A DNA stretch of 64,000 nt, taken from the NCBI GenBank assembly GCA_003344405.1, contig NOWV01000072.1:1-64000 (forward strand), read 5' to 3'. The notes under the pieces were generated by a model that saw only the letters and a list, made by a program, of their open reading frames with translations, was not told the origin of the DNA and did not search any database. This document shows, piece after piece, positions 26,101-37,510 of the stretch (position 1 is the first letter of the stretch; every line of letters starts with the position of its first letter). The position numbers and the translations under genes are program-made. The DNA comes from Trichoplax sp. H2. Its lineage: Eukaryota; Placozoa; Uniplacotomia; Trichoplacea.

Positions 26101-29100
26101 AATATTTTACCAGATTGACTACAGTTTACCTAAATCACAGCGTTTCCCTACGTACGGATAGCGACAAGCACACCTAAATTCAGTAACATTATGTACGGAG
26201 CAGGTTGCGCTGTCTTTGCAAGGATTAATAAAGCAAGGATCTCTATATTGGCAATTTTCACCAATGTAGCCAGGCATACATGAACAAGAATAGGAAATAA
26301 TTGTAGGATTTGTACCATTCATTGACAATGTACAATTTCCGCCGTTCTGACAAGGATTCGGATTACAAGTTGCTCCTAACGGAAAATTTTCCAACTCAGT
26401 ACAATTGAAGACAAGCAAGTACATTATTTACCGGGCATACCCATTCTATCAGGCATTAAACCACAACTTACGCGATAGTAGTTACAATTGTTAATAAAAT
26501 TCAGCTTTAACAAATCTACAGAGAGTACTACGGTGATAAAATATGCTGAAATAATAGTTTAATTTACATTCGAATTTGCAGATTTAATTATAAAATGAAA
26601 TATATATATGTCGTACCGTTATAACTCTTCAGCATTTATGATTTCGAATAGGATTATTTTTGTAAAGAATTCTTGCACTATCATTTAAACTGGCTATAAA
26701 ATAGTATTAAAAATTAGTTTATCCATTTGACAACTTACGTTGACATTCCACTTTCATTGGCCTATTGCAATTATTTGTATTTGTACCATACATAAAAGAG
26801 CACTGGTTGATTGCTGATGCATCAGAACTGCAATGCATGTCTTTGACCCAAATTTTAGAATTATAAACAGAAGAACAGCAGGTAGAAGACTTTTTTCCAG
26901 CAGAAAAGCCTAGTTGCCTACAAGCCGCCATGGCCACGTTTTCGTCGTTACTATCACAGATTCCACCCCAATAACCTTTATAAAAGATTTCTAGTATCCC
27001 AGAAGAAGTTTTATTTGATGCTGGAGAGATAATAGTATAGTTCTGATTTCTTATACGTATGGCTCCGGAAGATGCTTCTGCGATAATAAAAGGATAAATG
27101 AATTATTGGTCTACATCATATGGAGAGTTAGTATTATATGTGTTTAAATAACTTCTATTTCGTTTGTATTAAGTCATAAGCAATAAAACCGCGATTATGC
27201 GGAAGAATTTACAGAGTAAAACCATAACAATTGATTTATTTATTTATACGCAGTAGTGTGCAGACTATACCCATTACTTAATTCTAAGAGGGTGTATCAA
27301 AACATCTGAGTACATTAGTGAAATATAAAATCAATTCCTTAAATATTGCCAATAAGCCGCAGATTTATAGTTATCCAGCAATACAATCTAACTATAGTAT
27401 GAAAGTGATCATTCCGCTTTGGTCAACAGCCTGGAATCTTGTACAATTTAAGGCTGCTATTATTATTTACCTATATATGTTTCACATTTTGTGCCAGTAT
27501 AACCTTTCGGACAATAACATGAATATCCAGAACTTGCTGGTTGACACAATTTATTTGATATTGCACATTGACTTCTCTCGTAGCTAGAACAGCTTCCATA
27601 ATCTGAACATTTAGAATAAAACCAATCATGAACATTATTAAGACACTCTTGACCAAATGTACAGACTTTATTTTACGCTATTTAAAGAGAGCATACCTCT
27701 ATTTATGTACGCTTAAAACAATTCTAATAAGCATATGCTTATCTGAATTAAAAACGATATTAAATATCAATAAAATAATTCATAAGATGTAAATAATTCT
27801 GTGCGAAACATTAAAATTTTAATAATTGTTATACATTTGTATGCAGGCACAGAATTTTGTTATTATGTAACTTAATTTGATTCTGAAATGATATACTGCG
27901 ATTGACCTATCGATAGGAAATATTTCTAGACACTTCTAGTTCAGTTTGGATAAATGACAATAACTTATCTCGCATTGTTTTTCAACATTATTCAATATTG
28001 AGGTTATATTTTACCGATTGGATAAACTCGATTAAGGACTTCTTTGAAATGATGGCGGCGATTAAGATTGCCTAATTACTTGTGATTATTCACTCCTATA
28101 TCTATTAATATTTGCACTAAAGACTATGACTAAACTAAATTAGCCATTAATTTTTTATCGAAATACTAAAAATACTGTGTTTTTTTAAAGACTGACAACT
28201 CAAAAGTATTTAGTTATTCGTACTTATACTTGCACGTTATAAATATTACTATGATGCCAATATTATTGTCATACATTCACATAAAAAAATATACAGTTGA
28301 AGGCTTTCTTTCGTAAATCTTAATAATTTTATCAAAAAGGTCTAAAAGATAGGTGCTTAACTTACTATAGCAGGACACGGCAAGTCGACGACTACAGTGG
28401 AATGGAGATTGACTTAACCTTCCGTAATTGCATTGAAACAATGAATGCTCGTTTCCTTGGCAATTTGGATAGCTCATGGTGAAATAAGTCGAATACCCAT
28501 AGTAGGAATCAACATAACTGATATCTCTGTATCCAGTTAGATGACATATAACTCGTCCTACACTATAATAGTTGATAGAATCAACGCAAATATATCCCCA
28601 ATAGCCGCTTTGGTATATTTGCGGAGTATTTCCATAAAGACGAATCGATCCATCTTCTCTATAATCTGCGAAAGAAAGCTTAGCACTTAATATTTTGTAA
28701 GGTCTTCAATTGATCAGTCAAATTATTTTTGGAAATCGATAAACGAAAGTCAAACATACTATAGGAACACGTAGGTCCTCGATAGTCTTGCTGACATCTG
28801 CACGTAAAGTTTCTGTTATCTCTAACACAGACTCCATATCTACTGCAAGGATTAGGGTCGCATGGATCATTATAGTCTACACAAAGTTATATATTGTTTT
28901 AAGAAATTTAGCAGTACCGCATACAAAACAAAGCTAGAATAAAGTTTTTATAGATATTGTATGAAACAAAATAAAGTGAAAATATAAGTCCTTATCCGGA
29001 CTTGTGTGTTAGTAGCAAATTACATACCTTCTTCACAGTTAACACCAGTGAAATTTAAACTACAGGAGCATCGGTAAGAATAAGTAGGAGCAATTTCAAT

Positions 29101-31321
29101 ACAATTACCACCATTTAAGCAAGGATTAGAAGAACATCCTAGTCCTGTTCATGATTGCATAAACGATTAAGATTAATACGTAAAGGAAGCTACCCATAAA
29201 ATTAATAATTTTCTCAATAATTTCCCACATACTATATTCGCAATTTTTTCCAGTAAACGGGTACTTGCAATGGCAATGATAGTTCTGATTATTATAACTA
29301 TTATGACATATTCCATTATTTTGGCAGGTATTTGGGGTACAGGCTGGTTGAACTGCAAGTAAAGAATGGTAAAATTACTAAATTTGTTATAGAATCGAAG
29401 TAGACCAAGTAATTGTGAATATTGATAAATTTCTCATTTAACGCAATTATTGTCCCACTTAAGCCTTACAGCTTTGTTCGCAAAATCTTCCGGTCGATCC
29501 GGATGGGCAAGTACAGTAGGTAGTGGCATAAGAATAATATTGATTGCAAACGCCGCTATTTTCGCAAGTCCTTGCTGTACAACTGCTTGGACAAGCTTGA
29601 GCTGCAAACGTAGTACGCAAATTTTATATACAATATCGAATTTGAAAAGTCATCACTGTACTTAGGGTTAGCTATTGAACTCATAACATTTCATTTTGCC
29701 TAGAGTTCTATTTAGATTTTAGCCCTACTATATCAGATTTTAAAGATATTAACTTTCTTATTAAGCACAAACGCTTCATTTTATCACCAATATCTTAGCC
29801 ATAATAATCAGTAAAGCATTATGTTGAGTTCCTAAAATCTGACCGTAATTAAAATTCGTAAGTCTATTTTTGGCTAGCATTAATACCGTTTATCAGGCTC
29901 ACCTACTTTTTCATAATCATAGCTATAACGAGCATTTTTAAGAGCATTACAAATAAGCAACTAAATGGCATTGATAAGTCTGAGTAGTATAGCAAGATAA
30001 TATTTATCAAAATAATATGTATCAATTACGATTAGTATCGGCATGAACTAATAACGAAAGTGTGAAACGTTAAGTGAGTTTGCTTTCCAAAATTCTCATA
30101 ATATTGTTCTATAGCCATACTAGTAGAAAATAAATTTAATTTTACTTTCGTCTACCATTATTTATTGAGGAATGCTATAATTAAAAGTTTTTTTCGTAGA
30201 GCTGCTACATTCTTATTGATATCTGCGAATACTTAAGGTTGGTTATTTCATAAAACACTAGTCAGTACCTTGAAAACTTGTGGTACTATTATAACATTCT
30301 GGAACATTCATTCCTACAGGACATTTACAAAAATAGGCAGATCCTCCTGTAACCTGATAGGAAATGCATCGGCCAGCTGTGCATGGATTGCTACTGCAAG
30401 GATAATCCGAGCCATCAATTGCTGTTAGCAGAAATGAACCAAATTTAAGAAATGAACTCAAAAATTATTCAAGTATATCGACTATGCTAAGTTTATACTT
30501 TTATCTAATACAGTGTTAAGGATTTATGTCTAGAATTCTTTCACGATTGTGTTGATAAGTTAACAAATTAATTTGAAAATAATTATTCATAGTAATTCAT
30601 CTAACTTAAAAATTTGACTCACCAATTTGGCATGATTGTCCTGTGAACCCTTGGTAGCATAAACATTTTTTTATGCTGTTGACTTCCAAACACATTCCTT
30701 GCATGCATAGGCTACCATTACAGCTTTGGAATTGTTCATCTACAGAGTGGATGTAAAGTATTTCTTAGCTGAAAAACTTTGCTACTTTTTGTTAATTGCT
30801 GTAAGCGCATGATTTTAATATTATTTGCCATCAGAAAAACTTTGCTCATCTACAGTATAGTAGCATATAATGGGTAACACGTCTGAATAGTTCATAATTC
30901 CATTAATTTCAACGTAACCTCAAATTTGCATATATACATTAAAGAAAATTTGTCGTAAATTTAAGATTGAAAATCAACTACTAGTACTGGCAATATCCTT
31001 TATCAAAATTCCGAAAATGCCGCATGCTTTACGAAAACTTATAATTCTGTGGCTATATAAAATGCCAAGGTATTTCTATTTCAAAAATCATTGTTTCCAA
31101 ATTTTTATCATTACCATACGGAATAAAATTTATGTAATTTATTGAAGTAAGCCGCATAGGTGTTATTTTATAAGTTAATGTTTACAATTTTTTCATCAGT
31201 GTCACACCTAAGGTGGAATATCAGTTATCGACTTACCACTAGGTTCAGCCTGGGCGAAATTAATTGCAAGCTGATTGCACGTCACCAAAAGAACATGAAA
31301 AGCGAAATAATAAAACTTCAT
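10679..31321 (-). CDS. Giant SRCR/EGF/Ig single-pass membrane receptor, 48 exons
   Basis: One continuous phase-consistent model runs from an ATG at 31321 to a TAG at 10679-10681: 9096 coding bases, about 3031 residues. The order is signal peptide, six EGF modules, an interleaved block of 13 SRCR and 16 EGF modules, four Ig domains each followed by an EGF module, a TM helix and a cytoplasmic tail. Nearly every extracellular module is a phase 1-1 exon, the arrangement that allows exon shuffling. I found only one signal peptide and one TM exon, which argues for a single gene, although splitting into isoforms or two genes cannot be excluded without transcripts. SRCR/EGF/Ig ectodomains serve in adhesion, self/non-self or microbial-pattern binding in other animals; the ligand here is unknown. 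Missed small exons are possible in the longer introns (e.g. 27603-28365, 15822-16433). Sub-regions are described separately. Confidence 0.85.
11344..15821 (-). CDS. Receptor membrane-proximal block: four Ig + split-EGF exon cassettes
   Basis: Four repeated cassettes, each an Ig exon followed by an EGF module cut by a phase-2 intron. Ig exons: 15519-15821 (303 bp), 14237-14563 (327), 13084-13386 (303) and 11876-12178 (303). EGF first halves, all exactly 73 bp: 15277-15349, 13943-14015, 12494-12566 and 11567-11639. EGF second halves: 14740-14789 (50), 13676-13725 (50), 12355-12401 (47) and 11344-11399 (56). The Ig domains are I-set-like, with LECxAxxRPxPxxxWxKNG at the B-C strands and GxYxCxA at the F strand. 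Identical phase and length make serial duplication of one cassette the simplest origin. Residues about 2372-2948. Confidence 0.88.
16434..28665 (-). CDS. Receptor central block: 13 SRCR domains interleaved with EGF modules 7-22
   Basis: SRCR exons: 28366-28665, 26739-27077, 25666-25992, 24729-25070, 24226-24561, 23453-23785, 22423-22761, 21536-21862, 20849-21160, 19691-19915 with 19397-19507 (one split domain), 18205-18969 (SRCR-EGF-SRCR in one exon) and 17055-17396. Typical signatures are [18 protein letters not shown] and terminal cysteine patterns such as YLQC or IECP. EGF exons: 27471-27602, 26130-26375 (two modules), 25350-25469, 23961-24101, 22984-23259 (two), 22051-22167, 21255-21365, 20506-20631, 20249-20359, 19160-19273, 17809-17928, 17578-17709 and 16434-16562. 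The donor at 20848 is GC rather than GT. The domain at 24226-24561 follows another SRCR without an EGF between. Residues about 281-2371. Confidence 0.87.
28760..31321 (-). CDS. Receptor N-terminus: signal peptide and EGF modules 1-6
   Basis: The first coding exon, 31237-31321, encodes [19 protein letters not shown], a basic start plus hydrophobic core typical of a signal peptide, and ends in phase 1. Six EGF exons follow on the minus strand: 30623-30739, 30269-30421, 29470-29601, 29233-29352, 29028-29144 and 28760-28876. Each is a multiple of three and has flanking AG and GT sites. Most show six-cysteine spacing with the closing CxCxxGFTGxxC pattern; the fifth reads [12 protein letters not shown] then [15 protein letters not shown] 2 is atypical, with [12 protein letters not shown] in place of the usual end. 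This block corresponds to about residues 1-280. Confidence 0.88.
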
Positions 31322-33729
31322 ATTAGTTTTTTTAACTAGCTCAGATCATCTAGATCTGTAACATTTTCAGGTACTCATTGTGTCTTTTTGAAGCTAGCAT
31401 TATCTGTGTAATAATTGGTCAAAAAAAATACCGTATAAATTATGCTAACAATTACTTGACAGAAATTTCTGACACTTGAAAGGTAATCTACTAATATTGG
31501 ATTTAAGATCTTTCAAAAAGAAGTAAAAAATAGGGCTTTCTTGTAATATAATAATATCTATATAATTATAAGTACTAATATTCTATAGGATCATAGTTTG
31601 AATCAACCTTATTGTCATACCAAAATTTGTCATTAATTGCAGAGAAGGTTGCTAAATGATACAAAAACTTAGATACAGAATATATCAATAATAGCATTGA
31701 AGCAATGAAGGACAGTAAATCACATTTAACTAATGAAATAACGTGAATCAAGCACGGTTGAACACATTGGCTAATATTTGAAAAATGCTAAAGTGTAAAC
31801 ATTTATTACAATGTCGTAAACTGCTTCCGGTAAATATCTGAGACGAGTGACAAGAGCTTAAACTTCAAACTTAGAATGTATAATAAAAGATAGATCTAAA
31901 ACTATTCCTTCCTGTAAATATGTTTGATAGCTATTGTACTGACTTTAAAAATTTAAGACATTAGCGCGAAACACAAAATAGATGAATCTTAATTGCTAGT
32001 CTATGGGATCGGTACATTTTAGTTCTAAATTTACTTTATCAAACAATTAATAGCATTGTTACAAATTTGGTTGTAACAAACGCTTTGTTAACGCTTTAGT
32101 ATCGCTAAGATTAGTTAATGATTATTAATAAATTACTTCAGAACGACATAAGCTGATGAAGATAAATATATAACACCTAAATTGCATCGAGGGCTACTGA
32201 GTATGGAATATCCATTTAACATCTTATAAGCTACTAAAATTATTTATATGACGCATTTACTTACTAAGTAAAATTTAAAGTAGACAGTGCTACATAAATT
32301 TTCTCGTATGCACTCATGCATGTATCTCACTATTGAAAAATTGTTTAGCAAAACGAGCTCGATTTTTATATCTAGCTCGAAAATCATAGAGAATGAGCAT
32401 TGCAACTTTCGGGTAAGAAATTAATTGATATTATTAATCAAGAAATTAAGACGAATAACTTTCTGAAAGCACTTAACTGTTGCTAAATGGCTTTAGATAA
32501 ATAGAATATCATGCCGACAAAATAAATAAAATAAAAAGATAGCATAGAACAATCAACTTACCAAAATAGTTACTAAACACTTTATGACTGATAGCATTCT
32601 CAGTCCTTTTGAATTGTTTGACGAAATCGCAGTGATTACAAATATTCTAATACAGTAGTTTAGATATATCTCGTGGAGTATACCTACAGTATTACATTCT
32701 TCGGTGTCGATGAATAAAATGATTTAGGAGCAGTTTCTTCGGCTATTTTATAACAGAGATATACACGCCTTGACATGCGTAAACATGCCAGAGAAAGATT
32801 TAATATAATCCTCCCATATTTATCTAACTCGTAAGAGCTAACCAATGATTATAATCATTTTAAAGTACAAGGTGCGGTGTATAATTACAACTCGTGACCC
32901 TTAATACATACTTTAGAAATTCCGCAACTTGAGTAGAATCGGCCTTAAATTTGCATAATTAAGAGCTCATACATCCTTTGAAAATTAGGTGTGCCGTAAT
33001 TTTTTATTAATTGAAGTTTTATTTAAATCACGTGTTTGTCCTATTCGTAAAATATTTTTAATATCGCTAGGCAAATATTAACTTCATAGTTTGATTTTAA
33101 CTATATACATCAGTGCAATTTGCATATATTAGCATATAGATACAAATCATACAATAACTGCGGTGATGTTGCACCTATGATTTAATGGGTCCTTTGTGGT
33201 ATTGAAGTTTAGGAACGCAAAAAATTTCCAAGATAATCACCCTTTAGCTTTGCATAATTTGTTTGACTATTAATAGATTCTTAAACCGTAAGCCAGGAAT
33301 AGTACTTAAAGGTCGTTATAATTTTTACGTAAACGCAGTGAACATATTAAATTCATGAAGTAGCATGATCATAAACTGGAGAACTCAAAGTTCAGCTATA
33401 GCAGCTTCACAAAATTGGAGGCCTTAAAAGTAAAAATTTTGTTTTCTATTCCTTAACCAAACAATGTTCTCGAAATTTTTTTAATTTCGAATGATTAATG
33501 ATAATTTTATAATTAAGATTAGCTCGAAACATTAGAACCTTTTGTGAAATTTGTTTAACCAAGAACAGATTCTTAATTAACCATCAAAGGAATAATACTT
33601 AGAGGTCATTCACATTTTTATCTAAACCTAATTAGTATAATTACAGTCATCTTGAGGAGATGCCATATAAACAGCCACCAAGATATTATACTCTGTTAAC
33701 TAATAGAAATGCCTATGTCATTCTCATAA
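31322..33729. other. Upstream region of the receptor gene, partly conserved in a second copy
   Basis: No coding exon was recognised. From about 32570 to 33600 the sequence aligns by eye to about 36530-37510 (shared TTTATGACTGATAGCATTCT and TCACGTGTTTG blocks), so it was inside the duplicated unit. It contains the E-box-like CACGTG near 33030, retained in both copies. Confidence 0.5.
32562..32720 (-). promoter_or_regulatory. Possible 5' untranslated exon of the receptor gene
   Basis: On the minus strand a perfect GTAAGT donor lies at 32556-32561, upstream of the receptor ATG, and the DNA on its exon side is conserved in the duplicated segment (about 36530-36640). It could be a leader exon spliced to the ATG exon. 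There is no transcript evidence and the exon start is arbitrary. Confidence 0.25.
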
Positions 33730-33763
33730 AAATGTCTAATCTTTTGTTTGAAATTAAACGTAG

Positions 33764-34932
33764 AGAAAGGTAATATAATAGATTATTTAAGTTGTCTCTG
33801 TCCTTCTAACATATTAGGCGTTACAGTTGGAAGAATCATTTCTAATTATAATTATATGCATTCCTTGGAGAGGTGGTATCAAGCAAACGATGTTACTGCT
33901 CTAGCAAAGGCTACTTTAAAATTTTTAGAGCAGTTATTAATGATAACATTAAAATAGTCATTGTGAGTTCGATGAGTTGGCGCTAGCGGACTTCGCTCCA
34001 TTTCAGAGAATGACAACAAAGATGTAAGTAGAAAAATGGATAATTTATGATAAATAATAACCGTGTGCAACGTGATAGTTACTATAACGCAGCGTATAAG
34101 GTGTCGTGAAGTAATAGGAGAAAATACTAACACAGCGATTATTACAGCTGACAAAGTCTGAGGCAGATATCGTTAGTATTAGAGTTTTAGAGACAGCACG
34201 CATGCAGAGAATAAGATTGTAAAATCACTGTAACTATAACATACCAATATCCTATTACAATCTATGTGATGCCAAACAATTATCGAAAATAGCAAAGACT
34301 GCAGGAGTATAAGTGCTGTAAATAACTAAACATGCAAGCTGAATTTGAATATAGTACAATAAGACTGCAATTGGATCTATATTTAAGAACGATATAAAAT
34401 GTCTATATATAAGAGCTTATTCGAGTTACTGTACGATCTGAATACAGTACAGACATGGTCGCAACTTTTTAGTAATCATTACTTATTGTATATATATAAA
34501 TGTATAGGACAAGGTAAACTTTGTACGTTGCCGTTACTGCAACTCATTAATTTTTAGCGAAAGAAGAGTTTGTAGCTAAGGATATGATGAAAATGAGAAT
34601 TTGCTACAAGTACGTGAATACTATTTAAATTTGAATGTACTGTAGAACATGGAAAATAGTGAAAAAATGGAATGACTCCAAAAGGTAAATGAGATATCTC
34701 AATTTGGACTATTCATCTAATGTTATACTTTATATTCTAAAACTTTATATATTTCATAATATTGAAAGTTAGCTTTGTTCCTTTAAATAATTATTTTACA
34801 CTTATAGACGACTTATTAATTACGAAAATAACTGCGGATAATAAGTTTACTGAACTTCTTCAAGGTAATGATGATCTTGATGACCAAGAGCCTTATAGAC
34901 GGATGAGTGACTGTATGTTCGATGTTGAATAA
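33764..34932 (+). pseudogene. Decayed copy of NEMP exons 7-9
   Basis: Three blocks match NEMP 3' exons in the right order: 33764-33933 (exon 7; begins AGAAAGGTAATA like 7331), about 34528-34684 (exon 8; GAAGAGTTTGTA and GGAAAATAGTGAAAAA) and about 34845-34932 (exon 9; GATGATCTTGATGACCAAGA through GATGTTGAATAA). The exon-7 copy runs into TAA TAG within five codons, and exon 8 carries in-frame stops. No copy of exons 1-6 precedes it: similarity begins abruptly in the intron before exon 7. It is therefore a 5'-truncated pseudogene, part of the segmental duplication rather than a retrocopy, because intron sequence is included. Confidence 0.85.
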
Positions 34933-36124
34933 TGCAATACTCGTCGTAAAAGATTTCGTTAATATTATAGACGAAACAAGATTTTATTCGTGATTATATA
35001 GGTCCATGAAATGTATATGCTTTTTCAGTCAATGATGTAGAAAGCAACCTATTGCATCCAGTAGAAATTATTAAATTAGATGTGGAGGTTTAGTCTTACT
35101 TTATTTTTCCTTCATCAAGCTTTAATATTGATACTTGATAACGCTTAGTTTTAGAATAACTGGAAAAGTATCTTATTTCTATAAAACTTTTAGAGAATGA
35201 TCTGATTAGATTTCTAGAAATAACTGCGTTCAGGTTGCTAATTTCTTTATGGGTATAACTGTAAACCACTCTTAACGGTCTTATGAATAAGTTATAACAT
35301 AAAATCTTCTAGCAAAGCGTATAGCATTAGTGTTATTTCTTTGCATAATTGTCGCTGATTCCAAAACAATTTAAACTTTGAATTTAAATATCAGAATTTC
35401 ATGCGTGTTACATTATTTCAGCAACGATTACAATATTTTAAATTTGGGTGATCAATGCAACCTAACTCTAGTAAAGGACCATTGTAAAACTTATAAAAAA
35501 TATACTATGATATATAATAGCGGTGCTTTTATGGTAGATGTATTAGCTTACCTGGCCAATCGTCCTTTTCTATATGATATAGTTAGTACGACTTTAAAAT
35601 CTACTTTTAATTAAAGTGATTAACTAAGATTATTATTTAATTTATTAATTGTATCTGCTTTATATAGCAAAAAGAATACAGAATATAGCGAGTAAAACTT
35701 AATGACTAAGCCACAGATACAGAGTGCAATTAAAATACCACTTAACTATAGTGTTACCGTGGAAATTATTGTGGCGTTAGAATAAATTAATAACAAAAAA
35801 CAAAGAAAAATAAATTGATACATTAATCACCAACTATTTTTGCTATTTTAAAAGCGGCTAATTTTGGTCAACCAGCAATATCAGATACAATCTAAACAAT
35901 TAAAAATTTACGGTTTTAAAAATTCTGTTACCTCGCTTGCATGTTAATGTCGCAAATTTACTATACAGGATATCTCCGTTTACTCTATAATCCCTAAAGA
36001 TAAAGAAATAATTAAAAAACAGGCTTAATATTAATGGGATCTTATGGGTTACCGTACTAAAGAATGGGCCCAATATCGTCATATTCGAATATAGCTTTTT
36101 CTTGTTACCATTGCATCTGAGAAT

Positions 36125-36396
36125 ATAAGCCGCCAACATGACGACCAAAAAGACTTCAGCGGAGCAAAAAGCAATATCAGAAATGGATGGAGCTATAAGT
36201 AAATTTTATCAGCCTTAAATTATTGCTGTAAAATAGGAACAAAGTCTGGTTTATGTTATCAAATTAAAGCTAAATGCAATCCTATAAAGAAGACAAAACC
36301 GATAAATGAGGATACTAAAACGAGTATATTGAACCTTACTATTTGATGCGGTGACTGCACTTTGGCGATTTTTCCCTTGAAAACCTCCTGGATAAT
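36125..36396 (-). pseudogene. Decayed copy of the receptor's last EGF half-exon and TM exon
   Basis: About 36340-36396 aligns to receptor exon 11344-11399 (GTGACTGCACTTTGGCGATT against ATGACTGCACTTTGACAATT; CCCTTGAAAACCTCCTG against CCCTTGAAAGCCTCCTG). Two of the EGF cysteine codons are mutated, TGT to TAT and TGT to CGC. About 36125-36195 matches the edge of the TM exon at 11111-11195 (GATGGAGCTATAAGT shared). The rest of the gene is absent from this copy. Confidence 0.75.
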
Positions 36397-37510
36397 TACA
36401 GATTTAAAATACAACATTTTAGAGTTATTTATACTTAAACAAAGCAAACTACTGTAGATTTTCGTTAAGATACGCTGGAATTACAACCAGGCCGTTGATT
36501 TTAATAACGGTATAACTATTATACAGTATTTATGACTGATAGCATTCTCAGCCCCTTTGAATCGATTAACGATTTTGCTGACACTTACGAATATATAGAT
36601 GCAGTAGTATAGATACATCTTGTGAAATATATCAATACGAGTATTAGCGCACCCTTTGACATCACTGCATAAAATGATTCAGCAATAAGTTCCTCAACTA
36701 TTCTATAATAGAGCAGTGAATGCGTTCAGTCCATAAGCATCCTAGAAAATAAAATAATGTAATGTTCCTATGTTTATTTAACCAAAAAAGGCTAGCCAAT
36801 GATCATTTGAAAGCCTAGGGTGTGATGTACAATCAAACTTGTGGTTTCTAATGAATATTTTTAAAACTTTCGTAAATTGAATAGAATCAGCCTTAAATTA
36901 ACATAATTAAGAACTTATTCTTCTTCGAAAAGAAGGTGCGTGAAGTGCTTCCTTAATGATTAAACTTCGGTTTCATCACGTGTTTGACGTATAAATGAAA
37001 TTCATTTTGATATCGATGAGCTAATATAAACTTTTCAGTTCGGCTTTAACTTCAGAGCAATTTACATATATTAGCATATACATAGATACAATGGTATCAC
37101 GCCTTTAATTTGATGAGATCTTTGTAGTACTAATAGTTTGGAATGCTAAAAGCTTTTTAAGACAATCATCTTTTGGTTTTGCATAATTTTCTGGACTACT
37201 TGAAGACTTTTAAGTAGCAATCAGGAAACAATACTTAAAAGTTAATTAAAATACTGACGTAAACGTAATCAAAATATTTCAAATCGTGCTAAAGGATTAT
37301 CATGAATTTAGGGAAATTTAAAGCTGGATTATGGTAACTTTGTAAAAATGAAAGCCTTGAAATATAAAAAATTTCTTTTCTTTTTTGTAACTAAATGCTT
37401 GCTCTATAAATATTCTTTCAAGTTTCGAACAGCTTTCATTAAAATTTATATTTTAGTTTAACCGAAAACATTAGAGCCAATCTGTATAATTTGTTTAACA
37501 CTAGTAGTTT

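Larger units (their letters stand above)
33730..37510. repeat. Relic of a ~26-kb tandem segmental duplication, internally deleted
   Basis: This block is a mosaic in collinear order of three parts of 7290-33600. 33730-35850 corresponds to 7300-9060 (NEMP 3' end and downstream). 36110-36470 corresponds to 11110-11480 (receptor TM and last EGF). 36530-37510 corresponds to 32570-33600 (upstream of the receptor). Similarity by eye is about 65-75%, so the event is old. The junction near 36480-36530 marks loss of about 21 kb, nearly the whole receptor gene. Confidence 0.8.

Noticed and set aside
10679-31321. Splitting the SRCR/EGF/Ig region into several genes
   Set aside because: Only one signal-peptide exon and one TM exon found, and all junctions keep phase; kept as one gene pending transcripts.
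33764-34932. Retroposed NEMP pseudogene
   Set aside because: Copy retains intron-derived and downstream flanking sequence in order, so it came from DNA-level duplication.
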